Assembly: GCA_025716815.1 (NCBI GenBank)
Contig: JAIXMN010000017.1
Location: 744,001 to 808,000, forward strand
Source: Dichotomocladium elegans
Lineage: Eukaryota > Mucoromycota > Mucoromycetes > Mucorales > Lichtheimiaceae
DNA: 64,000 nt
Reading direction: 5' to 3'
Part shown: positions 46,201-56,400 of the stretch, one piece after another
Layout: each line of letters opens with the position of its first letter
Numbering within the stretch: position 1 is the first letter of the stretch
Position numbers and translations under genes: made by a program
The notes under the pieces: model-generated
The model's input: only the letters and a program-made list of their open reading frames with translations
Told to the model about the DNA's origin: nothing
Database searches by the model: none

Positions 46201-48050
46201 TCTCAAAATCAGAGCGAAATTACTCTACAACAAAGCGTGAGTTGCTCGCTGTTGTTTATGCACTCACAAAATTCCACAAATTCCTTTGGGGACAAAAGTT
46301 CACACTTTACACCGATCACAAAGCGTTGGTATATCTTCACACCCAAAAGGTTACTAATGCCATGATGAACAACTGGTTAGACACCATTCTTGAATACACT
46401 TTTGACGTAGTACACTTGCCAGGATTAGACAACATCCTTCCCGACCAACTTTCTCGCCTTTTTCCCACGGACAAAGAGCTGGAAGGGGGTAATGCTACGC
46501 AAAGTAACACGACCAATTTAATCGTAAACAAAACTATGTCAACACACACCACCACGGACGTAACTAAGGAAGACGAAGTTGACACATCAGTACATTTTAT
46601 TCCTCCTGAAGAAGAACGACCACAGCTGCTAGCACAAGCTCATGCGTTTGGACACCTCGGCGCTGAAGCAATGACGAAGTCTCTTCAGAATGACGGGCTC
46701 AGATGGCCTAACATGTACAAGCAAGCGGCTGAACACGTTAAACAATGTCCACAATGCCAACGCTTCAACGTGACGAAAACAGGGTATCATCCTATGCGCC
46801 CTATTCACGCCTTCTACCCTGGTGATCACTGGGCAATCGACCTTGCCAGCGGCTTTGGAACAAGCGCACGAGGGCACAACTATCTCTTAGTTATGGTCGA
46901 TGTTTGCACACGCTTTTGTGTACTACATGCACTTCCTGACAAGTCTTCAGACACAGTAGTACAAGCAGTCATAAACACCTTTTGCGATTACGGTTTTCCA
47001 CGCTATCTACAATCGGATAACGGCACAGAATTTGTCAATCATTTGATGAAGCAACTTAGCCAGTCCACCGGTTTTGACCATCGGTTAACAACACCTTATC
47101 ATCCACGCGCAAATGGCTTGGCAGAACGATATGTAGAAACATCGGTCAACGTCATACGCAAGAGCCTCAATGGCGCACGACATGATTGGGACTTGTACGT
47201 CAAAAGTACACAGCTCGCCATCAACAACAAAGTCGCCAGTAGACATGGTTCCACACCATTCGCCCTAATGTTCAACCGCACAATGAATGGCTTCAGAGAT
47301 TACAGCAATGACGAGATACCACGGCCCTTAACAGAAAAGGAGCTGATGGACCGCATTGACAAAATGTCTGACACCATCTTTCCGGCCATAGCAGAACGGG
47401 CAAAAGCTCTATCAGATGTTAAGAAAGGTAAACAGGATACCAAATACAGGATCATTAAATATCCTCCTGGTAGCACGGTCATGGTCAAAGATGAAGTACG
47501 CAGTAGAAAAACGGATCCTCGATATGAAGGACCATACACTGTCGTCAGGGAAACCAAAGGTGGTTCCTATGTCCTCAGAGACGAACAGGGACTCCTCGCA
47601 ACCAGAAATTTTGCACCCTCGCAACTCAAACTTGTATCTCAAGATGAACTGATCAGCATCGAAGAGGTATATGAAAAGAATGGTAAATACTATACAGTCC
47701 AAGCGATTGTAGACCATAAAGAGTTGTCACCCGGAAGGTACCTATATCGGGTTCGATGGGAAGGCTATGGACCAGAAGACGATACATGGGAACCGCATGC
47801 GTCCTTCAATAGTCCAGAGCCAATCGCAAAATACTGGGACAGGATACGGAGCCTAGGCCCACAGGCTCATTCAAAGGTAACAGGTACTACACCAACACCA
47901 AAGAAGGTAAAAGGTACAACACCCACACCAAAAAACATGACTCAACAAGCTCCACAGCGAAAGCGTAGACATTCAGGTAATGACACCACAGAACGCAATG
48001 ACTATATCCTAAGACGTAGCAAGCGCAATCAAACGGCACACCTCCATTAA
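43209..48050 (+). CDS. Gag-Pol polyprotein of element C with chromodomain
   Basis: 1613-aa single polyprotein of a chromovirus-type Ty3 retrotransposon. Approximate domain order: gag 1-400 with a CRYCKKVPYTQGHTC Cys/His cluster; protease near residue 494 (LFDTGASRSFIT); RT about 690-880 (TTLDLKSAFHRFEI, active-site box FVDDIIIFSK near 819); RNase H from about 960 (VATDASNVGIGAVLYQ, TKRELLAVVYALTKF); integrase HHCC (HAFGHLGAEAM, CPQCQRF) from about 1140; and catalytic D, D, E (WAIDLASG, QSDNGTEFV, GLAERYVE). A chromodomain near 1495-1550 (YRVRWEGYGPEDDTWEP) likely targets histone marks. The ATG at 43209 was chosen as the first Met in frame. No lesions seen. Gag and Pol share one frame, so no frameshift signal is needed. 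Confidence 0.93.
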   Translation: MSDIIPTTTTELTKESNMHEERVPECQDEDTPMQDKEEDPKQRVLTLETYATERILTPANTESILRTRLQQVYEKYMSSVGEPEEERDRLRQEHKQALDDLKMFQNTRDALRPRNAKTAHNQQTLVPKELPALQFRGGPVRNTGKPVHESVRAFTEAFEAQLRSHGLSMDEHWERLFWLCLDQGQTMWFRRELADKHYTWEQACKVIHKEYGNPYHAYIKRHELYSKRYRNGQSVRLYTEQWIALATEASRQQGPDLTFDFVSSFPRYIRDKIHPVMAQRYGTLLPADIMEMAQLVVSTLGEYIEGTEEQDGPDEVYEMREVSSKKRRLVQKTHSQPKYGDCPVHPKGRHSKADCSILQQQRQLVQQQLQQSKRGKYTAQPDQHTSSNLCRYCKKVPYTQGHTCQEYFEARKKVKTPITNRSMRVKVGHTPANNTAHKLSDRDEAILQEILPVRLEELDITSKYTLRSTHISHIPSDDDSLLIPIMVQNEQTLGLFDTGASRSFITPSFIEKLESERSIIFNKKAVHNISVSLAQRDKTADLLGLVTDVAITYNGKHFKHDFYILELEGDAPVTIGLDLARKMGVGFTGLVLSWNTQPKNKEEKVNDTPEPNNSPYGTNTERKNFFSVVQPTIEDNKQIPKNSFCTVPESVVRIDTPEGVVSHRAQYPLALAYKEIIDKQIQTWLEDGTIEPAPVNTMWNSPLTLAPKKDLFGNYTDKRPCLDPRHINKLLVQPDRHPLPLIKDIFHMLQGSTVFTTLDLKSAFHRFEIYEPHRQKTAFKPHGHIQYQFRGCPFGLKPISSIFQRTMNIIFHDLPFVTTFVDDIIIFSKGLDEHAQHVATAIKKLTDVNLILNPDKCHFAQRCVYLLGFCVSEQGIGLDPRKVSNIQEWPTPRTGKDIQRFLGVINYFRESIPKCADLTAPLDCLRYAGDLGNKWTSHEQATFNRLKQVLLDAPILRYPDLRHPFQVATDASNVGIGAVLYQVIDKETRHIAFMARALSKSERNYSTTKRELLAVVYALTKFHKFLWGQKFTLYTDHKALVYLHTQKVTNAMMNNWLDTILEYTFDVVHLPGLDNILPDQLSRLFPTDKELEGGNATQSNTTNLIVNKTMSTHTTTDVTKEDEVDTSVHFIPPEEERPQLLAQAHAFGHLGAEAMTKSLQNDGLRWPNMYKQAAEHVKQCPQCQRFNVTKTGYHPMRPIHAFYPGDHWAIDLASGFGTSARGHNYLLVMVDVCTRFCVLHALPDKSSDTVVQAVINTFCDYGFPRYLQSDNGTEFVNHLMKQLSQSTGFDHRLTTPYHPRANGLAERYVETSVNVIRKSLNGARHDWDLYVKSTQLAINNKVASRHGSTPFALMFNRTMNGFRDYSNDEIPRPLTEKELMDRIDKMSDTIFPAIAERAKALSDVKKGKQDTKYRIIKYPPGSTVMVKDEVRSRKTDPRYEGPYTVVRETKGGSYVLRDEQGLLATRNFAPSQLKLVSQDELISIEEVYEKNGKYYTVQAIVDHKELSPGRYLYRVRWEGYGPEDDTWEPHASFNSPEPIAKYWDRIRSLGPQAHSKVTGTTPTPKKVKGTTPTPKNMTQQAPQRKRRHSGNDTTERNDYILRRSKRNQTAHLH

Positions 48051-48078
48051 GCGTTATGTTCAACCTGGAAGGGGGTAA

Positions 48079-48449
48079 TGTGGTGAACATTGATCCGTGT
48101 TAGAGAACTTAGCCGGTTTCACATCACTATCGCCGATATCCTGAAACTAAGACAATGATGAATTTAACACATTGATGTTCAGGGACCGATATTTTCGTAT
48201 CCGCTTGCGTGACAGGACAATCGCACCTATCAAAGGTACTTCCTCTACCCAGGATCCATCACTGGTCTTGAAGAGGACAATGAAAAGAGAATGCTCTCAT
48301 CCGATACGTCCTAACAGGATTAAGCACTTACATCGCCGTTCTAATAGAATTATTATAAAAGAGAGTTATTTTATTTTCAGGAATAAACATCAACCTCAAA
48401 GATACTTTTATAGTTGTCTTTTTTCATTCTCTCTAATCCATCCATCTCA
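48079..48449 (+). repeat. 3' LTR of element C
   Basis: Matches 42795-43165 except for an A/G difference in the TTTC(A/G)TATCC stretch. Followed by TSD TACGG. Confidence 0.95.
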
Positions 48450-48454
48450 TACGG

Positions 48455-50334
48455 GTCTCGGCACAAGGCGTGCGTTCCGACCCTGACAAAGTGACAGCCA
48501 TCATGAAATGGCAACCCCCGACCAACATAACAGAACTACAACAATGGCTCGGGATCGCAAATTTTTACCATCGGTTTTTCAAGAACCTCGCAGACGTGGC
48601 TGGGCCACTCTATCGATTACTACGAAAGGATCAGGTATGGGAATGGAAGGCAGAACAAGAAAAATCTTTCAAAGCCATCAAGCACTGGCTGGCCGAACTC
48701 CCAACCTTGGCGTTTCCCGATCCAAACCTGTCATACGATCTACACATGGACGCATCGAACTACGCTTTGGAGCAGTGCTTTGTCAAGGAGGCAGACCGGT
48801 AGCATATGCAAGCAAAAGACTTTCGCCCACCAAACAGAATTACAGCATAACGGAGCAGGAATGCATGGCAGTCGTCTGGAGTTTAACACATTTTCACTCC
48901 TACATTCACGGGGCAGTACTCACTGTATACACTGACCATGCAGCACTGAAGGCGATTCTCGGAAACAACAGCCCAAGAGGACGCATTGCGAGGTGGGTAA
49001 TGACCGCACAGAGCTATACATTTACGATAGTACACCGAAAAGGACGCGACAACCAAGATGCCGACGCCTTAAGCCGTGCCTGCCATATGCAAACCATCCC
49101 GCAGGACACGATCATCACCCACGAACTGCTCCGCGTAAAACAACGGGAGGACGAAGCCATTCAACAGTGGATCCAAAACCGAGATCCAAGATTCACATGG
49201 CAGAACAACCTCTTCTGCATCCGAAAGGGCTCACCAATCGCGGTTATCCCGAAGTCCCTCCAGCCCTTGTTTCTCTACGGCGCCCACACCCACCCTACGG
49301 CCAGACATTTTGGGCGCGAGAAGACATGGCACACTGCAGCAAAGCATGGATGGTGGGAAGGAATACGGAAAGACCTAGACCAGTATATCCAATCGTGCGA
49401 CAGCTGCCAGTGACACAAGACAAGAACCCGACGCCATGGAGAACTTCACCCTATAACGGCCAACCAACCTCGCGAGTTATGGGACACAGATATTGCAGTA
49501 CTACCAACATCTGAAAACGGAAACCGATATCTACTAATCTTTGCCGAATACTTAACCAAGTGGATAGTCACTACCGCCCTACCAAGCTTCGACTCACACC
49601 ATATCGTCGACTTCTTACTCTACGAGATCGTCCTAAAACATGGGGTGCCCAAACGGCTAATCAGCGACAACAGGGCAAACTATATCTCACAGGCAATGCA
49701 ACTGGTATGCCAAAGACTGGGTATATCACGATCCGTCACAAGCGTCGAACATCCACAAATGGACGGCCTAGTCGAACGGTTCAATAGAACGGTAAAAGAA
49801 GCATTGGCAAAGTACGTCGAACACCAGCCAACTGCATGGGACTGATATCTGCCGTTCGTGACATTTGCAGTCAACACAAGCAAGCAGGCCACAATGGGCA
49901 AATCTCCTTTCGAGATACTATACGGACGACCCCCCCTTCTCCCACCAATGGCAGCTCTTCAAGTAGCAAACAGCAAGTCACACACGACAGAAACTTGGAT
50001 CGCATACCTGAACCACTACCTGCCAGTTCTACACGACAGCGTATGCAACAACATCCAAAAGGCTCAGGTTCGGCAGAAACGATACTACGACCAAAACCGA
50101 AGAACCAGCCCGAAATTCCAAGTCGGAGACACAGTGCTCAAGATTCGACCGAAAGAAACATGGAAATTCCCGCAGCCAAAGTTCTCTGGACCATGGAGAA
50201 TCACGGGCACCAACAAAAACCGAACCAGTTTCAGTCTACAAGACACCAGTGGCAGAAAACGGTCCACCATGGGGAATCAAGAACAGCGATATCCATTCTA
50301 TAGCGAACTCTCTGTTGAGGAGCGAGTAGTGTAA
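48455..50334 (+). pseudogene. element B RT end, RNase H and integrase, with lesions
   Basis: Continues B's pol from VSAQGVRSDPDKV (joined in frame to KFLGLR before element C). A frameshift near 48770-48790 separates the RNase H start (DLHMDASNYAL) from GRPVAYASKRLSPTKQNYS. The integrase shows a TGA stop after YIQSCDSCQ (49411-49413). Catalytic blocks LWDTDIAVL, RLISDNRANYIS and DGLVERFNRTVKEAL are readable. Another stop follows QPTAWD near 49844. The C-terminal domain (YYDQNRRTSPKFQVGD, WKFPQPKFSGPWRI) runs to 50334. Confidence 0.85.
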
Positions 50335-50498
50335 TAGTTTAACCAAAAATATATAGATATAATCATCACCAACATTTATCCCGTATTACAATTTATCAAG
50401 GAATGCCAGCATCACTAATTTAGTAATCCATATAAATAGCAGTAGTAGTTATACAAATAAATGGGAGTTCTATTTTCATACACACGCAATCCATTACA
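50330..50498 (+). repeat. 3' LTR of element B
   Basis: TGTAATAG...CCATTACA, followed by TSD GGATC (50499-50503). Confidence 0.9.
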
Positions 50499-50503
50499 GG
50501 ATC

Positions 50504-50622
50504 GTCGTACAGAGAAAGTGAGTTGTGAGAGTCTATACTGCCTGAAAGAGAACTCCTCTGTTTGGATAAACATACTAATAAATATATATAGATAGAACTA
50601 ATAATAGGGGTAATCTGTCACA
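50504..50622 (-). repeat. LTR of element E, inner part
   Basis: Ends GTAATCTGTCACA in plus sense. In minus sense this is the start TGTGACAG of the 3' LTR, directly preceded by the purine tract GGAAGGGGAGATGG of element E. Confidence 0.75.
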
Positions 50623-52492
50623 CCATCTCCCCTTCCAGAGAATGGTAAGGCTCTAGTTGTGCCTGGTTGGCTGTCGTCGTTTTGACTCGTCCTTTGGCTG
50701 TTCTCATCGACAATGTATATGCCTTGAGTTTGGCATTGACCTTGATGATGGTCCAAGGTCCAGTAAACTTGGGTTTTGGAAATTGCCTCTGGTCCAAGGG
50801 GATGATTTTCAGGACTTTGTCTTTGATGCAGTACTCTCTTGCTGGCAGGCGACCTTGGTTGTAATGTTTTTGCTGACGTCGTTGTGCTGTGATGATGTCA
50901 TAGCCCTACTGTTCATAACACTGCACTTCTACAGACAGTACTGAGCAGGGTTATCGACTTATCCACCTCTTCTACAGCACGTCTCGACTGTCCTCCCATT
51001 CCAACGTTACGAAGCCTGCTAACTGGTAATGATTGGAGGAGCATGCTCGATGACTACCGCTTGTATCACCACTACCACCCTGGTCCGAAATCATATAAAA
51101 AGAGAGTTGTTTTTATTCAATAAAGAGGATCCCGTCTCGAAGACTCGATTTTAGCCCCTACAGTTTAAACACCTGCAACTAACTCTCTAACCACCACAGA
51201 TGATTTTGCTACGCGCAGCCTCATGTATGACTGGAATATAGTGGTTCAGATACGCTAACTACATCTTCGAATTATGGGTCTTTAGGGGCGGTGCTTCCAT
51301 GGCAACCATTGTTGGAAGCGATTGTGGGCGGCCATACATTATTTCGAACAGGGATGCTCCAGTTGATGCTTGCTTTGAGGTGTTGATCCCGAAGACTACG
51401 AACGGGAGGAATTGGTCCCATTGGTCTGGGTGTTTGTTGGCATATGGGCCTAGTGCTGCTTTTAATGTCTGATTCATTCGTTCGACTAGTCCATCAGTCT
51501 GTGGGTGTTCTACCGATGTCAAAGATCGGTTTATTCCCAGTTGTTGGCATACTGTCGTCATTGTTTTGGATATGAATGACGCTCCGTTATCAGTGATTAA
51601 CCGTTTCGGCATGCAATGCACCAGAACCACTTGGTATATCAGGACGTTGGCGATCTCGTTTGTACTGAAGCTGGGGAGCGCCACTGCCACTACCCACTTT
51701 GTCAAGTATTCCATTAATACTAGGATGTACTTTTTCCCCGTCTGGCTGACCAGGGGAAGGATTGCGACGTCGGCTGCCCAGACTTCACCAGGCTTGCCAA
51801 CTGGAATGCTTGTAAGATAACCATAACGTTTCTTTGTAGTTTTGTATAACTGGCATTCGTGACACGCTCGCACCATTCTTACCACGTCCTGTGCCAGACC
51901 CAGCCACCATTCAACCTCCTTCGCCTTGGCCACTGTTTTGTCACGCCCCATGTGGCCTGCTGTGGGATGTGAGTGAACCATGTCGAAGAAAAAAATCGAA
52001 GGCTCTTCGGTATCACCAGAACCAGCGGTTCGTTCTCCCTATATCACAAGAAGAGTCCGTCGCGCCACCTAAACTTCTCTGGTTCGGATGTCGACCAACG
52101 TCGAATGTCCTCGTCGGCTTCTTGATGGCGTTGGATGGCATCATTTGTGACGACTACCTGCGCACCTACGTTCTGTCGGCTCAATGCGTCAGCATCTAAG
52201 TTGTCCCAGCCTCGATGGTGGGCAACGGTAAACTCATAACGGTCGAGTTCCATGATCCATCTAGCAATTCGGCCTTTGGGAGAATTGATGCTGAGGATGG
52301 TTTTTAAGGCCATGTGATCCGTGTATATGGTAAGTACAGCACCATGTATGTATGGATGGAAATATTTCAGTGCCCATACTACCGCCATGGCTTCTTTCTC
52401 GGTAACAGTATAGTTTTGCTGTGCAGCTGTGAGGGTCGTGCTTGCATATGCTACTGGCCGTCCAGCCTGGACTAAGACTGGCCCTAGTCCAA
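50623..52492 (-). pseudogene. element E pol: RNase H and integrase (Ty3-type), partial
   Basis: Minus-strand pol related to element B. RNase H is at 52496-52044 (LVQAGRPVAYASTTL, VTEKEAMAVVWALKYF, YTDHMALKTIL). Integrase is at 51981-51259: HPTAGHMGRDKTV zinc-binding, EVWAADVAIL, KRLITDNGASF and TDGLVERMNQTLKAAL. The C-terminal domain (KPKFTGPWTI) lies at about 50640-50890. A solo LTR interrupts it at 50896-51198. The RT and upstream parts are missing: the sequence breaks at 52492 against an inverted-repeat junction. Confidence 0.82.
50896..51198. repeat. solo LTR inside element E integrase
   Basis: 303 bp, TG...CA in both senses (plus: TGTCATAGCC...ACCACCACA), with 5-bp duplications GATGA at 50891-50895 and 51199-51203. 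Removing it joins minus-strand AARSKI to ITAQRRQQKHYNQG in frame. Confidence 0.88.
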
Positions 52493-52571
52493 GCAAAAAT
52501 TGAATTTTGTGTCCGTCAAGCGTGGAGTTCGAAAAATTGGGTGTGTCCCCAAAAAATTTTCAATTTTTGCT
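52492..52571. repeat. 80-bp inverted-repeat segment at the E/F junction
   Basis: AGCAAAAATTGAA at 52492-52504 and its exact reverse complement at 52559-52571 bracket about 54 bp. They sit exactly where the minus-strand element E ends and the plus-strand chromovirus fragment F begins. No target duplication seen. Confidence 0.7.
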
Positions 52572-52584
52572 GCTACATTGGTTT

Positions 52585-53290
52585 TGTTGCGCGCGCGTTG
52601 TCGCCATCAGAGCGCAACTATTCTGTCATGAAGCGAGAGTTGCTGGCCATTGTGTATGCATTCAAGAAATTTCACCAGTTCTTGTGGGGTTGTCCATTCA
52701 CATTATACATGGACCACAAAGCCCTCGTCTATTTACACACGCAAACCATTGCTAATCCTATGATGGTCCAATGGTTAGATGCCATTTGCGATTACAATTT
52801 CACGGTGGTGCATCGTCCTGGTGTACTTAACGTGTTGCCTGACGCTCTTTCTCGTCTGTTCCCTCCGGAAAAAGAGCTGGTGAGGGGTAATGTCTCAAAT
52901 ACGCCTGTGCTTTTGAAAACTCCCACAGTCGCAGCTGTCACGCGACCAGAGTACATGACGCCACCAGAGAATGAACGGACACAGTTGTTGGAAAAAGCGC
53001 ATCTGTTGGGTCACTTTGGTGTAGATCACATAGTCAAGACCCTACATAATAATGGTATACACTGGACAAACATGCAGAAAGAAGCTCTAGAGTTGGTTTC
53101 GAAATGTCAAACTTGCCAACAATTCTCCATCACGAAGCGTGGGTACCATCCGCTACGTAATGTTTACTCTGATGAACCAGCAGCACATTGGGCTATCGAC
53201 CTAGGAGAATTTCCTACATCTGCAAGAGGCAACAATTATATGCTCGTATTGGTGGATATCTTCACTCGATTCTGTGTTCTACGCGCCATA
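52585..53290 (+). pseudogene. chromovirus pol fragment F (RNase H to integrase core)
   Basis: Starts VARALSPSERNYSVMKRELL and proceeds through YMDHKALVYLHTQ, LPDALSRLFPPEKEL and HLLGHFGVDHIVKTL. It then has KCQTCQQFSITKRGYHPL and HWAIDLGEFPTSARG, clearly homologous in order to residues about 990-1230 of element C but divergent. It stops after FTRFCVLRAI, just before the Helitron 5' end. No LTRs remain. Confidence 0.85.
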
Positions 53291-53460
53291 TGGTGTATCT
53301 ATTATATTAAAAAGATAAAAATTAGATAAGCTAACTTTCAAAAAAGGAAGTGACCAGATTGATAAGCTCAATAACTCCGAGTACTAAAAGGTTTTGGCCT
53401 CTACTTTTGTAACTGATTTTGTAACTGACGAGTCTCTCCATCTTTTCAATACAATTATAA

Positions 53461-56400
53461 TGACTACACCTACGTGCCCCACCTGTGGGCTTTCCGGCCA
53501 TCAACACACCAGCCATCGCGATTGTCTGGCAAATCCCAGACGCTTGGCTACCCGCGCTCAAAACGAGGAAAATCTCAGCCAGGAGCAGGAGGGAAGATCT
53601 GAGCAACGATGCGCGAGTTGCAATCAGCTCGGCCATTCGCGACGCTCACATCGTAATTGCCCAATGAATCCTGCCAATAATGATCAAGATACTGAAACAC
53701 AAGTCGCGGTTAGTTTAAAAATCACTGTTTGCTCAGTTTGTCCAGGCAAGTAACCTTATCTAATCTGTAGCTCACGCATCACAATATTGCCCGCGTTACA
53801 AGTGGTATAGAACCAGAAAGACATTCCTTTGGCACGATGGACGCAGAATGTGCCTACTGTTATGCGCGCATGTGGATTGAAGAGCATGTCTCAGGATCAT
53901 CTGTCAACTCACCGCGATTTTCACTGTGCTGCTCGCAGGGTGCAGTGAGTCTCCCTCAATGGAACTCCACCCCTCAAGAAATCAGACGCTTGCTACGTGG
54001 GAGTGATGCGCGCTCCAAAGATTTCCGCACGTATATTCGTGCATACAACAGCGCTTTAAGCTTCACCTCGATGGGTATCAGTATGGATCATTCTGTCGCA
54101 AACTCGCATGGAGGTGCTTACAATTTCCGAATTCATGGAAGCATTTACCACTGAATTGGTTCGCTATTTCCTGCAAATGAAAACAATCAGCCAGCATTTG
54201 CACAAATCTATGTGAATGATCCAGCGACGGAGCTCCAGGTGCAATCTTTTAAAAGCATGGCTGAGATTGCACGTAGTGAAGGCGACTTTCGAGATGTAGC
54301 CATGATTATCAGGGCGGAAAATACCCCTGATCCGCGCCGGTACAATCGACTGAATGATACAGAAATCGGCATTTTTATTGTTGATAATCCTGATCACGAA
54401 GATATTGGAAATCGTGACATTGTCATAAGAACCCATAGCAATGAGTTGCAGCAAATTTCAGAGATGCATCGCTTCTATGATGCACTTCATTATGTGCTGA
54501 TATTTCCTGAAGGTTCGCTGACACTGAATTCGGTAACTTTTAGCATATCTCATATGTTTTGAAATCTGTTCTTAAAGGAGATGAGGGTCGGAGTATTGAA
54601 GCGCGAAGTCCAGAAGGTACCAAAATCACAGTCATGGATTGGTACAGTTACCGTCTCATGGTTCGCGGCAATGATGATGACGCTGAGAGACATGATCTTC
54701 ATCGTTTTGGAAAGCCGTTTCAGCAATTCATTGTCGATAACTATGCAAAGATGGAATCGGGTCATCTTGGTTATATCCACCATAACCAAAGCAAACTATG
54801 CGCGGATCTTTACGGTGGTGTTGTAGATGCCTTGCATCTAGGTGATAATGACATGAGTAATGTTGGAAGGAGAGTAATTTTGCCTTCATCATTCTACGGT
54901 GGTCCTCGACACATGCAACAGCTATATCAAGATGCAATGAGCATTGTGCGCCGCTTTGGTAAACCCGACCTCTTTGTCACATTCACCTGCAACCCGCGTT
55001 GGCCGGAAATTCAGAGTGCTCTTCTTGCTGGGCAATCAGCATCAGATCGACCTGATATTACTGCGCGCGTGTTCCACTTGAAATTGAAAAATCTTATGGA
55101 TGACCTTACCAAAAGAGCAATCCTCGGTCGAGTCATTGCACACGTGCATACTGTGGAGTTCCAAAAGCGTGGTTTGCCGCACGCGCATATCTTGCTGATC
55201 CTCGCAAACGACGATAAGTCTCTAACAACCACAATCGTTGACAGTATTGTTTCTGTGGAGTTTCCAGATAGAGAAGACTCAGTTGGGCGTGCTACTATTG
55301 AAAAGCATATGATGCATGGGCCGTGTGGTGCACTAAACCCGACTTGCCCGTGCATGAACAATGGTATATGCACCAAGCAATTCCCAAAAGACTTCGCTGA
55401 TGAGACACAATTGAACGAGGATGGCGGCTATCCGATCTACTGCAGAAGACGTAATCCCCAAGGCGATGCTGTAGAAAGACGGGGATATGCGCTTGACAAT
55501 CGATGGGTTGTTCCCCACAACCTCTTCTTATGCAAAAAGTACGATGCTCATATTAACGTCGAGATTTGCACGTCGATTACATCCATCAAATATGTGTACA
55601 AGTACGTGTATAAAGGCCATGACCGCGCTTTGGTGGTTATCACACACCAGCAGCCTGATGCAAATATAACGAGTAACGACGATCCCCCTGTTGACGAAAT
55701 TCAGCAGTACATTGACACCCATTACGTCTCAGCATCAGAGGCGTGTTGGCGTATTTTTGGCTTTTCGTTGCATCAGGAATTTCCGGCACACCAGCGCTTG
55801 GCTGTGCACTTACATAACGAACAATTGGTCTACTTTGACGATGATGACACTCCCTCAGATGTTGTTAGTCGTGCCCACGAAACAACTCTGACTGCATGGT
55901 TCGCTTATAATGCACAGAATCCTGTTGCTTCGTCCATCCTATACCCAGATTTTCCCAAACAGCATGTTTACGTAAAAAATGAACGGCGGTGGAAGCTTCG
56001 TGAACGTGGCCATGGAGGTACCATCAGCCGTATTTATGCTGTTTCACCAAGCCAAGTCGAAAAGTACCACCTTCGAATGTTGCTATACCATGTTCCTGGG
56101 GCAACAAGCTTTGAGGATCTGCATACTGTGAGTGGTGAAGTTTTACCTTCATTCCAAGCAGCTGCCAGAAGCTATGGGCTCTTAACCGGCCAACAGGAAT
56201 GGAACGAATGCCTTGAGCAAGCCTGTATATACCAGCTTCCCAGTGCACTCCGCTCATTATTTGTTGTGATTTTGACATTTTGTCAACCGGAGGATCCATT
56301 TGCACTTTGGCTTCGTTATCGCAGTGCCCATACAGAAAACTTTTTGCATTCTGAAAGAATATATGCTGGCAATCCATTATTGCAGCCAGGTGAGCATATT

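Larger units (their letters stand above)
42795..48449 (+). mobile_element. complete chromodomain Ty3-type retrotransposon C
   Basis: 5655 bp, inserted into element B with TSD TACGG (42790-42794 and 48450-48454). LTRs are 371 bp each and I could find only one difference. One ORF spans gag through integrase plus chromodomain. A polypurine tract GGAAGGGGG lies just before the 3' LTR. Immediately after the 5' LTR there is no TGG-type tRNA primer site. The near-identical LTRs and intact ORF suggest a recent insertion. Confidence 0.95.
39372..50498 (+). mobile_element. Ty3-type LTR retrotransposon B, full structure but disrupted
   Basis: LTRs of about 168 bp at 39372-39539 and 50330-50498, both TGTAATAG...ATTACA, nearly the same. 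Target duplication GGATC at 39367-39371 and 50499-50503. After the 5' LTR the sequence TTGGTGGAGAAGC may be the primer-binding site. The interior is gag, protease, RT, RNase H and integrase in that order, with two insertions inside RT (42190-42572 and 42795-48449) and several stops/frameshifts. Confidence 0.92.
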
